Shown: positions 46,946-55,715 of the stretch, piece by piece
Layout of the letters: the number at the start of each line of letters is the position of its first letter
Numbering within the stretch: the first letter of the stretch is position 1
DNA from: Lentibacillus sp. CBA3610
GTDB taxonomy: Bacteria > Bacillota > Bacilli > Bacillales > Amphibacillaceae
Length of the DNA: 64,000 nt
Direction: 5' to 3'
NCBI RefSeq assembly: GCF_013373365.1
Contig: NZ_CP035925.1
Span: 558,001 to 622,000, forward strand
The notes under the pieces: generated by a model
Seen by the model: the letters and a program-made list of their open reading frames with translations, nothing else
Databases searched by the model: none
Told to the model about the DNA's origin: nothing
Made by a program: the position numbers and the translations under genes

Positions 46946-48064
46946 TTAATCTCCATCTTCCGGCCTTTTAATCGTACCAAATGCTACCTTTTTGTGCATA
47001 AAAGAGGGTTTGGTTCCAATTGAAAAAATACTGGGAGTCAGCTCCGAGCTTGGAAAAAACTGTGGAATCTTCGGGTTTTTCCGGTTTGGGTCAGCCATAA
47101 GTTTTTCTTGCACCAGGGAATTGTATTGCCGTGATGTATTCTCAAGCGTGTTGCCGTTTATAACGATGTCAAATTTGGTATGTTTGGCATAATGCTTTAA
47201 ACCGGGTATGCCACTTTCTTCCGGTACAAGACATTCGGCCGCAATCGCGTTTTCACTGCTCACCCATATGCCTGTATCTGTGTTGACTACGAGTGAGTGA
47301 TTACCTTGTGTATGTCCGGGGGTATACATAAGAGCCACACCAGGGCCCAGCAGTACATCCCCATTTGTAAATAAAATTCGATCCATCGGGATATCTTCAT
47401 ATGTTTCAGGCTGATACCATATTTTTTGTAATGGATGGAGACATGGCAGGATGTCCCATTCTTTTTGTTGGACGATAAGCTTTGCGTTCGGAAAATAAGC
47501 TTCAAGGGGCTTATTTGGACTTAAATCCTGCTGGGCTTTGGTCGTACCTAACCAACGACGAATATCCTGGGTGTGGAGATGATCGAATGTGATAAAATCT
47601 ACGTCTTCCGGTTTGAGAGCAACTTCATTTAAATAACCCTCCACCGTTCCATACCTTTTGGTTAAGACGCTTTTGCTCAAAAAGTCGCCATATTTTTCAA
47701 TTAAAGCGGAATAGAAAGGCGTTCCTTCATCTAATTCCGTTTCAGATGGTTCATTCAATAATGTCCAGGTACGTCCCTGTGCCTCCCATTGGACAATAAA
47801 CATTCTATTGGTAAACCATATAAAAGGTGCCGGACTCCTTCCCGCGCGCCAAAGCCCATATTTTTTAGGGTAAGGTATTTTAATCAGGTCAAATGATTGA
47901 AATGCCGACGCCTTACCGGTTGCTTTAAACCATTCTTTAAAATCTGGTACAGTCTCTTTAATTTTTTGCAATTGTCTGCCCGGGTTGTGGTCCTTATGGG
48001 CTTCTTCAAAATGCGTTATTTGCTGAAAAATGGTCTGTTCTTCAAGACTTTCCGTTATTTTCAT
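46946..48064 (-). CDS. MBL-fold metallo-hydrolase
   Basis: A protein of 372 residues. Metal-binding motifs FDHLHTQDIRRWLGTT (HxHxxD-like) and TPGHTQGNHSL are visible, with WVSSENAIAAE later. An N-terminal extension of about 90 residues is unrecognised. The substrate may be a lactone or ester, by analogy with quorum-quenching lactonases, but that is a guess. AAGGAGGGG lies before the ATG. It forms an operon with the broken alcohol dehydrogenase and is divergent from a LysR gene. Confidence 0.75.
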   Translation of the reverse strand: MKITESLEEQTIFQQITHFEEAHKDHNPGRQLQKIKETVPDFKEWFKATGKASAFQSFDLIKIPYPKKYGLWRAGRSPAPFIWFTNRMFIVQWEAQGRTWTLLNEPSETELDEGTPFYSALIEKYGDFLSKSVLTKRYGTVEGYLNEVALKPEDVDFITFDHLHTQDIRRWLGTTKAQQDLSPNKPLEAYFPNAKLIVQQKEWDILPCLHPLQKIWYQPETYEDIPMDRILFTNGDVLLGPGVALMYTPGHTQGNHSLVVNTDTGIWVSSENAIAAECLVPEESGIPGLKHYAKHTKFDIVINGNTLENTSRQYNSLVQEKLMADPNRKNPKIPQFFPSSELTPSIFSIGTKPSFMHKKVAFGTIKRPEDGD

Positions 48065-48208
48065 GATATCCCCTCCTTGTTGATGATGCAGTATGTAAGC
48101 AGATTTTTTCAGAAGTTTCTAATTACATTATACAAATCATTTTCTTTCATGTATATTTAATTATAATGATGCTTCGTTAAGTATTATTAATGGAAAGAAG
48201 GTGTCTAT

Positions 48209-49126
48209 ATGAAAATTGAACAGTTGGAATACATCGTTGAGGTAGCAAAATTGGGTTCACTATCACTTACTTCCCGGAAGCTGCATATTACACAGTCAGC
48301 TATAAGTCAAGCGATTACGAGTTTAGAAGAAGAATTAGGCGTGAAAATATTTAAACGTTCACGACTTGGTACTACTCCTACAGATAGAGGTAACAAGATC
48401 ATCAAAAAGGCGTTAGAAACATTGGAAAAGCTAGAAGAACTAAGAATGGAGACCGATATGAACCTTAACTTAGTGGACGGTAAATTAAGAGTAGGAACAA
48501 TTCCGAGTCCATTGATGTATCTGCCTAAAACCTTATCGGCGTTTAAAAAAGATTATCCAAATATGCGCATTGAGATTTCAGAAAAAGCATCACAGGATAT
48601 TGTGGAAAATATTAAACAAGATCAGCTCGACATTGGACTTATTGGTCTAAGTATGGAAGGGGAGGAAATGAGAGACCAAAATATTGCTTTTGAAGTAGTG
48701 CTTCGAGGACAGATGATCGTGGCTGCAAGTATAAATTCGCCTTTAGCTTTCGCCAGCGCTGTTACACCACAGGAAATTCGGAGGCACCCACTTGTTATAT
48801 ATAATGATGATCGGATGTGGGAGTTTGTTAACAATCTTACGGCTCGATTTGGCCCAGTAGATGTTTTGTTTTCAACAAACAATCAAGATGCAATCCGTAA
48901 TGCTGTCATAGAAAATTTGGCTATAACAATAGCTCCGGATTATACCGTTATAAGTGATTCCAATGTTGTAAATGGAAAGGTTGTTCCGGTCGAAATTTCT
49001 AATCTTGAGCAGAATTATCCGGGAATGGCTTTGGTTTGGTCAAAAACAAAACGTAATACAACCATTATAAGAAATTTTGTTTCAAGGCTGACGTTAGATA
49101 TGATCGAGCTAAAGAATCATTCATAA
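48209..49126 (+). CDS. LysR family transcriptional regulator
   Basis: A complete 305-residue LysR protein. The helix-turn-helix is KLGSLSLTSRKLHITQSAIS, QAITSLEEELGVKIFKRSR at residues about 13-52; the substrate-binding domain follows (VGTIPSPLMYLP; LDIGLIGLS). It is divergent from the MBL/alcohol dehydrogenase operon, the usual layout for a LysR and its target. The 144-base gap would hold the operator. AGAAGGTG precedes the ATG. Confidence 0.9.
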   Translation: MKIEQLEYIVEVAKLGSLSLTSRKLHITQSAISQAITSLEEELGVKIFKRSRLGTTPTDRGNKIIKKALETLEKLEELRMETDMNLNLVDGKLRVGTIPSPLMYLPKTLSAFKKDYPNMRIEISEKASQDIVENIKQDQLDIGLIGLSMEGEEMRDQNIAFEVVLRGQMIVAASINSPLAFASAVTPQEIRRHPLVIYNDDRMWEFVNNLTARFGPVDVLFSTNNQDAIRNAVIENLAITIAPDYTVISDSNVVNGKVVPVEISNLEQNYPGMALVWSKTKRNTTIIRNFVSRLTLDMIELKNHS

Positions 49127-49369
49127 AATTTGCTGCTAAAGATAGTGGAGCCATCAAAAGGATTCCCAGTTGAGCTTTATTGTATACATGGCCAAATTTA
49201 GAGAGAATTTGTCTGAGAACGAAACATTACAAACAAAAACAGTTTTTTAGCAATTTCAGTAATGATGATTCTTATATGACAGTCCTATCCGCTTGTGTCA
49301 CTACCAGTCCTCATTCTTCATATAGTAAAAGATATGGGTGAATATGAAGAAAAGGAGGTTGGTTCGAAT

Positions 49370-50137
49370 ATGTATAATCGTTATGGCAATTCCTGGTGGC
49401 ATTGGAATGATCCCTATAGGCAGATGACGCAAAGCCAGCCAGAGGGAGGACCAGAAAGTATTGGCAGAGAGCCTGATCCAGTTGCGAATTCAATCTTGCA
49501 GCGTGAATACCCCAACATTGTTGTTTTAAGAGGTTCACTTGAGGAAAATAAAGTAGCTTTAACGTTTGATGATGGTCCGGATACCCGCTTTACACCACAA
49601 GTGCTGGATGTTCTGAATCAATATCAAGTCAACGCTACTTTTTTCCTGATGGGTGCCAGAGCGGCTGAATATCCTGATATTGTGCAGAGAGCTAATGCTG
49701 AAGGACATGCGATCGGAAATCATACGTATTGGCACCCCAATTTAACTGAAGAAAGTCTGGGAAGAGTTCAATGGGAAGTAACGTCAACAGAGGAAACGCT
49801 TGAACAAATTCTGGGTTTCCGTCCCAGATTATTCCGGCCACCTTATGGCAGTTTAAACCGGGAAATTGTCGAATTGCTGGGACAGATGGGCAACACGGTG
49901 GTTCTCTGGAACGTTGATTCCATGGATTGGAGGCAATTGGGCGCTGATGTCATTGCCGACAATGTTTTAGCAAATACCATGCCGGGCTCCATCATACTCA
50001 TGCATGATGGCGGTGATTGGACAATGGATTTATCAGGTACCGTGAATGCTTTACATGAAATTATTCCCCGTTTACAGCAACAAGGAATAGAATTTGTGAC
50101 AATTCCTGAATTAATCAATATCAGTGAAGCAAAGTGA
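49370..50137 (+). CDS. Polysaccharide deacetylase family protein
   Basis: A protein of 255 residues with the NodB-homology motifs TFDDGPDTRFTPQVL (metal Asp), GNHTYWHPNLT (two metal His), RPPYGSLNREIVEL and LWNVDSMDW. It has no signal peptide; a hydrophilic N-terminal 55 residues precede the domain. It may act on chitin-like or peptidoglycan sugars. I choose the ATG at 49370 with AAAGGAGG upstream. Confidence 0.88.
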   Translation: MYNRYGNSWWHWNDPYRQMTQSQPEGGPESIGREPDPVANSILQREYPNIVVLRGSLEENKVALTFDDGPDTRFTPQVLDVLNQYQVNATFFLMGARAAEYPDIVQRANAEGHAIGNHTYWHPNLTEESLGRVQWEVTSTEETLEQILGFRPRLFRPPYGSLNREIVELLGQMGNTVVLWNVDSMDWRQLGADVIADNVLANTMPGSIILMHDGGDWTMDLSGTVNALHEIIPRLQQQGIEFVTIPELINISEAK

Positions 50138-50290
50138 TAACATCAGCTAATCAAGCCAAAATCGATTTACTGGAAGTAGAGAGTCGGTTTTGGTTATGTA
50201 TTTGGTGGCCGGAAAACGCAACAGAGAATTCCTTTTATTTTCCAATAACTTCAATATCATGCTATACTCGACGATAGAATTAAATAATAG
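50138..50290. other. Gap with a weak terminator-like stem
   Basis: CCAAAATCGA (50155-50164) and TCGGTTTTGG (50187-50196) can pair but no T run follows. It lies between the deacetylase and the TPP riboswitch, whose promoter must be here. Confidence 0.4.
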
Positions 50291-50376
50291 CTTACTAGGG
50301 GAGCTGCGGCTGAGAGGGGAAAACCCTGACCCTTGGAACCTGATACAGTTAATGCTGGCGCAGGGAAGTGACTTCA
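50291..50376 (+). promoter_or_regulatory. TPP riboswitch (THI element)
   Basis: The conserved pieces are present in order: GGGGAGC, CTGAGAGG, CCCTGACCCTTGGAACCTGA and GTTAATGCTGGCGCAGGGAA. They form the pyrimidine- and pyrophosphate-binding arms. A terminator follows at 50407-50433, so control is probably by transcription termination. Confidence 0.93.
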
Positions 50377-50406
50377 TTGATGATTCTATTTGCATAGATC
50401 AATCAT

Positions 50407-50433
50407 GATCACTCCGTGGGGTGGTCTTTTTTT
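50407..50433 (+). terminator. Riboswitch-controlled terminator
   Basis: The arms GATCACTC / GGGTGGTC (two G-U pairs) are followed by seven T residues. It lies between the TPP riboswitch and the symporter gene. Confidence 0.8.
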
Positions 50434-50632
50434 ATTTGGTTCTGATCATACAGAGCTGAAGTTTAAAGATTCTGTGTTAACTGCTTTGGATAAAGGTCGT
50501 GTTGAAATTATAAGAAGGGTCTTTTAGAAGCATTTTAAGAAAAATTCCGTTTAGTAATTCTGTTAAGTATTCTTATTCCAGGATTGTTGTTAGATTGGAC
50601 GATATTCGAATTTTATAGAGGTGAGTCATGAT
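50434..50632 (+). other. Leader between TPP terminator and symporter gene, with coding-like remnants
   Basis: One frame reads SDHTELKFKDSVLTALDKGR to a stop near 50528; another reads EKFRLVILLSILIPGLLLDW, a hydrophobic stretch, to a TGA that overlaps the next start region. Neither has a start codon. They look like the ends of one or two small genes lost between riboswitch and symporter. Confidence 0.35.
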
Positions 50633-52057
50633 ATGTTTAGTGGAGAAGAACGGGTTTTATTAGCAGTCATTGTCTTAGTTTACTTTATTTTTCTGTTTGT
50701 ACTGGCTTTGTACATGAATCGGAAAACGAAAACATATGAAGATTATAATGTTGCCGGCAGATCAGTTTCACTTTTCCCCATCATTTTAACATTTATCGGA
50801 ACAGGTGTCGGCGGATCAACATTATTGGGTTATATGGAGAATGGTTACATATTAGGGATGGGGGAGCAGTGGATCAATATCACGATGCTTTTTTCCGTCA
50901 TTATTTTTGCATTATTTCTGCTCAAGCAGATCAGACGCCTGGGGGAAAATCATAACATGGTCACGGTGGGTGACTATACGTCCTTGCGTTATGGTAAACA
51001 AGCTCGTATTCCGACTGTCATTAGTTTTTTATTTTCATATTGTGCCATGACCGGTATGCAGTTTGTTGCGATTGCCACGATACTGAATTTGACTATCGGG
51101 TTAAATATGACGTTAGGTATTTTTATCGGTTGGGCATTGTTAACATTAAAAACTTATTTTGGCGGATTGAAGGCTGTTATTTGGCAAGATGTTATTCACG
51201 GGACAATTCAAACATTGGGCATCATCCTCTTGTTTATAACAATACTTATAGCCGCTGGAGGCTGGGATGAAATTTCCGGATTTGCCAGTTCTGTTAATCA
51301 GGAAAATATGATGAGCATTATGAATATTGAAACAAGTGAAATTCTCGTCTATCTTTTGACGTTGGGCGTTTATCAATTTATCAGACAAGATCTTTGGCAG
51401 CGTGTTTGGGCAGCTAAAAATGTCAAGACAGCGAGGAATGGCTATTGGATTTCCATGATCATTGCTATTTTAACAGCTGCGTTTGTTGTTGCAATCGGTG
51501 TAATCAGTCGATATGGTTTAAGGTTGGAAAATATTGATCCGGCACTCATTTATTATGGCGTTATTGAAGATGTTTTTCCATTCTCTATCGTTGTTGTGAT
51601 GCTTGTTGTGCTATTGGCAACCGTTATATCAAGTGCAGACTCCTTCTTTATAGCAGGTTCATCCTCTATCGTAAATGATATGATCAGACCGAACGTTAAA
51701 CAGTTTGATAATCAAAAAATGTTGTTTTATAGTAAAATTTCCGTTTTGATCGTATCAGTTGTTGCACTTGTGGCAGCCCTGACAATTCCGGAATTGGTTA
51801 ACTTGATGGTAACTGGTACTGCGATGTCGGTCTCAGGTCTATTGGCGCCCGTCATGTTTGGTTTGTTTTGGAAAAGCGTGACGAATGCCGCTGGTGTTGC
51901 CTCAATGTGGGGAGGTCTCGTTACAGCCGTCATTTGGCAGGTTTTAGGCCATCCGTTTGGTTTACATCCTATTTTTATCGGTTTACCGTTATCAATCGCA
52001 ATACTGCTGATTGTAACGTTTTTCACAAAACAGAATGACCAAAACGAAACGGTATAG
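50633..52057 (+). CDS. Sodium:solute symporter (SSS family), candidate thiamine-related transporter
   Basis: A protein of about 474 residues with some 13 membrane segments and the SSS signature: YEDYNVAGRSVSLFPIILTF, GTGVGGSTLLGYMENGYILG, and ISSADSFFIAGSSSIVNDMI. These transporters use sodium to import organic solutes. Its position after a TPP riboswitch suggests thiamine or a precursor as substrate; SSS members called ThiV have been proposed for this role elsewhere. I choose the ATG at 50633 with GGTGA upstream; a GTG at 50621 is possible. Confidence 0.85.
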   Translation: MFSGEERVLLAVIVLVYFIFLFVLALYMNRKTKTYEDYNVAGRSVSLFPIILTFIGTGVGGSTLLGYMENGYILGMGEQWINITMLFSVIIFALFLLKQIRRLGENHNMVTVGDYTSLRYGKQARIPTVISFLFSYCAMTGMQFVAIATILNLTIGLNMTLGIFIGWALLTLKTYFGGLKAVIWQDVIHGTIQTLGIILLFITILIAAGGWDEISGFASSVNQENMMSIMNIETSEILVYLLTLGVYQFIRQDLWQRVWAAKNVKTARNGYWISMIIAILTAAFVVAIGVISRYGLRLENIDPALIYYGVIEDVFPFSIVVVMLVVLLATVISSADSFFIAGSSSIVNDMIRPNVKQFDNQKMLFYSKISVLIVSVVALVAALTIPELVNLMVTGTAMSVSGLLAPVMFGLFWKSVTNAAGVASMWGGLVTAVIWQVLGHPFGLHPIFIGLPLSIAILLIVTFFTKQNDQNETV

Positions 52058-52215
52058 ATGGAGACGAAAGTAAAATAAGGTCAATACTCAGGCGGAAATT
52101 GGGGCTTCGGATAATCATGCGGAAACCTCAATAAAGGTCACTGAGAATCCGGATTTTTTGCTATACTGGATGGCATGTAAGTATATGTATGGAAGGAAAA
52201 ATGAGGTGACCCTGA

Positions 52216-52593
52216 TTGGTGAATGCTATGAAAATAGCCCTTCATATCGGAGTGCTATATGTCATTTATATAATGGGAACGTGGGTCCAGCGGGTATTTG
52301 ACCTGTTTATTCCGGGAAGTGTCATTGGTCTGATTCTTCTGTTTATCCTGCTGATGACAGGTATCATTAAAGCTCCTTGGGTGGAGAATGGCGCACGTTT
52401 TTTCATCAAGCATCTGGCATTGTTTTTCATTCCGGCAACGGTTGGTGTTATCAATTATCTGGATTTGTTTTCAGGGGAAGGCTTATTGCTGGTCGTCATT
52501 GGTCTTGTAAGTACACTGATGGTGATGGTATCTGCGGGGCATGTGAGCCAGTTACTGATCGAGCGTAAAGAAAGGAGTCACAGTCATGAATAA
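52216..52593 (+). CDS. lrgA: CidA/LrgA family membrane protein
   Basis: A 125-residue protein with four membrane segments (VLYVIYIMGTWVQRVFDLFI; PGSVIGLILLFILLMTG; FFIPATVGVINYLDLF). The FIPGSVIGLILLF and FIPATVGVI pieces mark the family of holin-like CidA/LrgA proteins. The start is probably the TTG at 52216 behind AGGTGA. It overlaps the lrgB-like gene by eight bases. Confidence 0.88.
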   Translation: MVNAMKIALHIGVLYVIYIMGTWVQRVFDLFIPGSVIGLILLFILLMTGIIKAPWVENGARFFIKHLALFFIPATVGVINYLDLFSGEGLLLVVIGLVSTLMVMVSAGHVSQLLIERKERSHSHE

Positions 52594-53275
52594 CCTTATC
52601 ATCGGCTTAGCGGCAGTGATTGGGACGATTGTCTGCTATTTCATTGGGCTGAAGGTTTACCAGCAATGGCGCTACACGTTCATGGCTCCTGTCATTATTG
52701 CGACAGTGATACTGGTTTTCAGTTTGCTCTTCTTTCAAATCCCGTATGAGACTTACATGATTGGCGGGGGCTGGATCAATCATCTTCTCGGACCCGCCGT
52801 AGTCGCCTTGGCGTACCCTTTGTATGTGCATCGGGATACGCTGAAGCAGCTGACCTTCCCTATTCTGACAGGAACCGTTATCGGTGCAGTAATAGGCATC
52901 TCCAGTGGCATCCTGCTAAGCAAATGGGGAGGTGTGAGTGAGGAAATCATCTATTCGCTTATCCCAAAAAATGCAACGACCCCAGTTGCAATGGAAGTGG
53001 CATCCGAAATGGGAGGAATCGAGTCTTTGGCTGCTGTGTTTGTTATGATTGCAGGCATTGGCGGTTCTATGCTCAGTTCGATTGTTCTTAAATTTACCCG
53101 TGTCCATCATTATATCGGGACCGGTGTCGGTATCGGAAGTGCGAGTCATGCTATCGGGACGGCCATTGCCATGGAGCGTGATTCGTTGGAGGGTTCGGTG
53201 AGTACCATCGCCATGGTAGTGAGTGCAATTGCGGTATCGGTGATGGCGCCATTGTTTGCTGGATGGTGGATCTAG
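52586..53275 (+). CDS. lrgB: CidB/LrgB family membrane protein
   Basis: A 229-residue membrane protein with about seven or eight helices. GGGWINHLLGPAVVALAYPL, SLIPKNATTPVAMEVASEMG and GIGSASHAIGTAIAMERDSL are the family signatures. With the CidA-like partner it forms a unit linked to cell lysis control or to pyruvate/metabolite movement in other Firmicutes. Overlapping genes suggest coupled translation. No LytSR regulator is near. Confidence 0.92.
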   Translation: MNNLIIGLAAVIGTIVCYFIGLKVYQQWRYTFMAPVIIATVILVFSLLFFQIPYETYMIGGGWINHLLGPAVVALAYPLYVHRDTLKQLTFPILTGTVIGAVIGISSGILLSKWGGVSEEIIYSLIPKNATTPVAMEVASEMGGIESLAAVFVMIAGIGGSMLSSIVLKFTRVHHYIGTGVGIGSASHAIGTAIAMERDSLEGSVSTIAMVVSAIAVSVMAPLFAGWWI

Positions 53276-53398
53276 GCGCTTTTATCCGAAAAATGTAAGG
53301 AGAATTAATACGATATCGAGTACAGAAACATTTTGGAAACAAGCACATGTTGTTAAATAGCCTCCATTTAGGTCAAACTATGCGCGGAGGTGTTTGAA

Positions 53399-53539
53399 AT
53401 GGCAAATGATAAAAAGAAAACGAATGATGAACAGGCGGTGCGGAAGAATCTCACGAGACAATATGATCATGAATTTGCCAATGAGCCGTTAACTGAAATG
53501 GAAAAGGCAAACAACAAGAAAACGAAAAAGCGGCAGTAA
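53399..53539 (+). CDS. SspO-like small acid-soluble spore protein-like peptide
   Basis: A 46-residue basic protein, too short for routine gene calling. It ends HEFANEPLTEMEKANNKKTK, close to the C-terminal half of SspO-type spore proteins (EFANEPLT...NNKKRKK). The N-terminal half differs. GGAGG lies before the ATG and a terminator follows, so it is a single-gene unit. A decayed copy lies at 3862-3963. Spore expression is inferred from the resemblance only. Confidence 0.6.
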   Translation: MANDKKKTNDEQAVRKNLTRQYDHEFANEPLTEMEKANNKKTKKRQ

Positions 53540-53546
53540 AACATGT

Positions 53547-53577
53547 AGAGGAGTGGTTTCAGCCATTCCTCTTTTTT
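53547..53577 (+). terminator. Terminator of the SspO-like gene
   Basis: The arms AGAGGAGTGG / CCATTCCTCT with a six-base loop are followed by TTTTTT. Confidence 0.85.
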
Positions 53578-53582
53578 GCAAC

Positions 53583-53712
53583 GTCAGAAAGTATAACATT
53601 TTAGATGAAGACTTCAATCTTGAAATCGGCTAGTTCGCCGATTTCTTCCAATCTGACTTCCGGCCTCTGACCTCTGAAAAGACGAGGTTAGGCCTGGTCT
53701 TTTCTGAATTTT
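53583..53712 (+). repeat. Duplicated two-hairpin element, copy 1
   Basis: Hairpin 1 is perfect: GAAATCGGC / GCCGATTTC with loop TAGTTC (53622-53645). Hairpin 2 has outer GGCCT / AGGCC and inner ACCTC / GAGGT, then a T-rich stretch. About 115 bases match copy 2 at 54457-54570 with scattered differences. Confidence 0.75.
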
Positions 53713-53779
53713 TACTATACCCCCTTAAAATCACGGGATAGCCAAATCACCACAAATGGTGTTTAATAAAAAGTGCTAT

Positions 53780-53807
53780 AGAGAGTGAAATGAAACTCTC
53801 TTTTTTT
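53780..53807 (+). terminator. Terminator upstream of the first SCP2 gene
   Basis: The arms AGAGAGT / ACTCTCT are followed by seven T residues. No gene ends before it, so it may terminate a leader or the repeated element. 53808-53960 shows no gene. Confidence 0.7.
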
Positions 53808-53977
53808 GTTGCTGTATTAGTATAATTTTCCAAACACGGACAATGTTCGGAATCGATATTAGCGGCCGCGGTAAATACCCGACATAATACGGATTGTTTC
53901 ATCCAGAGTGAGGACATATGCTGTATGTAAGTAGTCTTCACAACTCTGATTCATGAAAATTTAAAGGAGGAAAACAA

Positions 53978-54322
53978 ATGGCAGATGTAAAAAATGTTTT
54001 CAAGGAGATCGATAAGGCACTGCAAGCCGATCCGAGCCTTACCAAAGGGGTTGAAGCGGTATATGAATTTCAGCTTGATGGTGATGAGTCGACCAAATAT
54101 CAGCTCATATTGAAGGGGAAAAACAGCAAGACAGCAGAAGGGGCGGAGGAATCATCCGATTGCACGCTTCATATGAGTTCAGACGACTTTGAAAAGATGG
54201 CCCGCGGCGAACTTAACGGAACTCAGGCATTCATGAGCGGACGTCTGAAGATTAAGGGGAACATGGGCCTTGCTTTGAAATTACAGGATATACTCGCATC
54301 GTATAATAAACAGAAGAGCTAG
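53978..54322 (+). CDS. SCP2 sterol-binding domain protein 1
   Basis: A 114-residue single SCP2 domain: EAVYEFQLDGDESTKYQLIL, SSDCTLHMSSDDFEKMARGE and TQAFMSGRLKIKGNMGLALK, LQDIL. SCP2 folds bind lipids or acyl-CoA and could pass substrates to the beta-oxidation enzymes encoded downstream. AAAGGAGG precedes the ATG. A paralogue (60053-60403) closes the thiolase end of the cluster. Confidence 0.9.
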   Translation: MADVKNVFKEIDKALQADPSLTKGVEAVYEFQLDGDESTKYQLILKGKNSKTAEGAEESSDCTLHMSSDDFEKMARGELNGTQAFMSGRLKIKGNMGLALKLQDILASYNKQKS

Positions 54323-54456
54323 TCCGGACTGGAAATGGCAAGAGAAACGGGCGCGTCTGGCATGAGGCTATATCGGTGCGCCCGATCTTGATAAGGGAAA
54401 ATCAGCCACAATTTTATTCAGTTTCGTCACGTAAGTTGGAAATTTTTTTAAAAGCC

Positions 54457-54570
54457 CAGAAAGTAAACATTTCAGATGAGGAATCTTGAAATCGGCTAGT
54501 TCGCCGATTTCGTCCAATCTGACTACCGGCCTCTGACCTTTGAAAAGACGAGGATAGGCCTGAGTTTTTC
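54457..54570 (+). repeat. Duplicated two-hairpin element, copy 2
   Basis: Hairpin 1 (54488-54511) is identical to copy 1. Hairpin 2 (54528-54560) keeps the outer GGCCT / AGGCC; the inner stem is changed on both sides (CTT and GGA) and weaker. A TTTTTC run follows. It lies directly before the first acyl-CoA dehydrogenase pseudogene. Confidence 0.75.
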
Positions 54571-54601
54571 ATGAGATTTGTCTGCTAAAGGAGGTACATA
54601 T

Positions 54602-55474
54602 GTGATTTCATTTCATCCAACTGAAGAAGAAACAGAATTTTCGGCTGTTGCCGGTAGACTGGCAAGGGAAAAAATTCGGCCGGAAGCAAATACCAGCGAG
54701 GCCAACAGGGAAGTTGAACCGCCAATCATTCAGGAAGTAGCTGAACTGGGATTTTTAGCTCTTGAATTACCTGAAGATTGGATGGTTGGAACTCCCGCTC
54801 ATTTCTCAGGTGCAGATGATGTCCGCATTAAGCGGCGGACCTTGGCATCGTCCAGGCTGCCGGAGCGGTGATGTAGCGTCATTTATCCTTAAACCTGAAC
54901 ACCCATAATAGAGAATTATAAAACTGTAGACCGAATTTGAAAACGCAGCATTTCGAGATCCCGCCCCGGATAATCCATGGACGGCTGGACAATGCGTCGC
55001 AGGCAGACCGGGATATATGTCCTGCACGGAACATCACCCCCTGGCCCGTTGCCACGTATTTTGTAGCAGCCGGATTGACAACGAGATGGACCGTTGGGCC
55101 CTGGGCTCTGGCTTGTAAATACAGATAATTGGCAAGTTGAGGAAGATGGACGTCAGGCTTGTTTTTTGGCATCAGGCGTCGGCCGGATTTGACATTTGAT
55201 CATATACGTTTGTTCAGAAAGAACCATGTTGCTCGGGTCAGGAAGCGGCAGACTGGAATCGTGACGCCCGTACTCGGATTATTCTGCTTCAGCAAGCAAA
55301 AGGAAGTTCGGCTCATGCAAACGCACTCGATTATGCTACAGCCTATACCCCCGAGGAAAAGCCTTTGACCAGAGATTGCCAAATTCCAGGGTGTTTCGTT
55401 CCGTATTCCCAAATGGCGATCGAAAAACGTATTGCGACCATCTTGTCTGAAGCAGCTGTAAAGGCTGATGAGTA
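54602..55474 (+). pseudogene. Acyl-CoA dehydrogenase 1, decayed
   Basis: A GTG start behind AAAGGAGG opens FHPTEEETEFSAVAGRLARE and ELGFLALELPEDW, then the frame breaks. Other frames give GWLELPLISQVQMMSALSGG, DNWQVEEDGRQACFLASGVG and ALDYATAYTPEEK then IATILSEAAVKADE. The order is that of an acyl-CoA dehydrogenase, with at least four frameshifts and stops and internal losses. Confidence 0.75.
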
Positions 55475-55560
55475 GCGGCCGAGGCTCCGTTTAGCCTAAA
55501 GAGCATTGTACCGGGGGCGCACCGGTCTGTCCGCTATGTGACCGGATTCACTGTTCAGCT

Positions 55561-55602
55561 TTCCTGGAGGTCACGGTTTGTTCAGGAAGTACCCTCCAGG
55601 AA
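55561..55602. repeat. Inverted repeat between the two dehydrogenase wrecks
   Basis: TTCCTGGAGG / CCTCCAGGAA are perfect ten-base arms around 22 bases. On the minus strand a T run follows the stem, but no minus-strand gene is known here. Confidence 0.5.
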
Positions 55603-55715
55603 AAAATTGGATGCTGATGCCCAGGCGCAAAAACAGCCTGTTATGGCCGGAAAGAATTGTTAATACATCCGCCGCGGCGAACAGATTCTGACCGGGAAAA
55701 GGGAGTGTGTCACAT

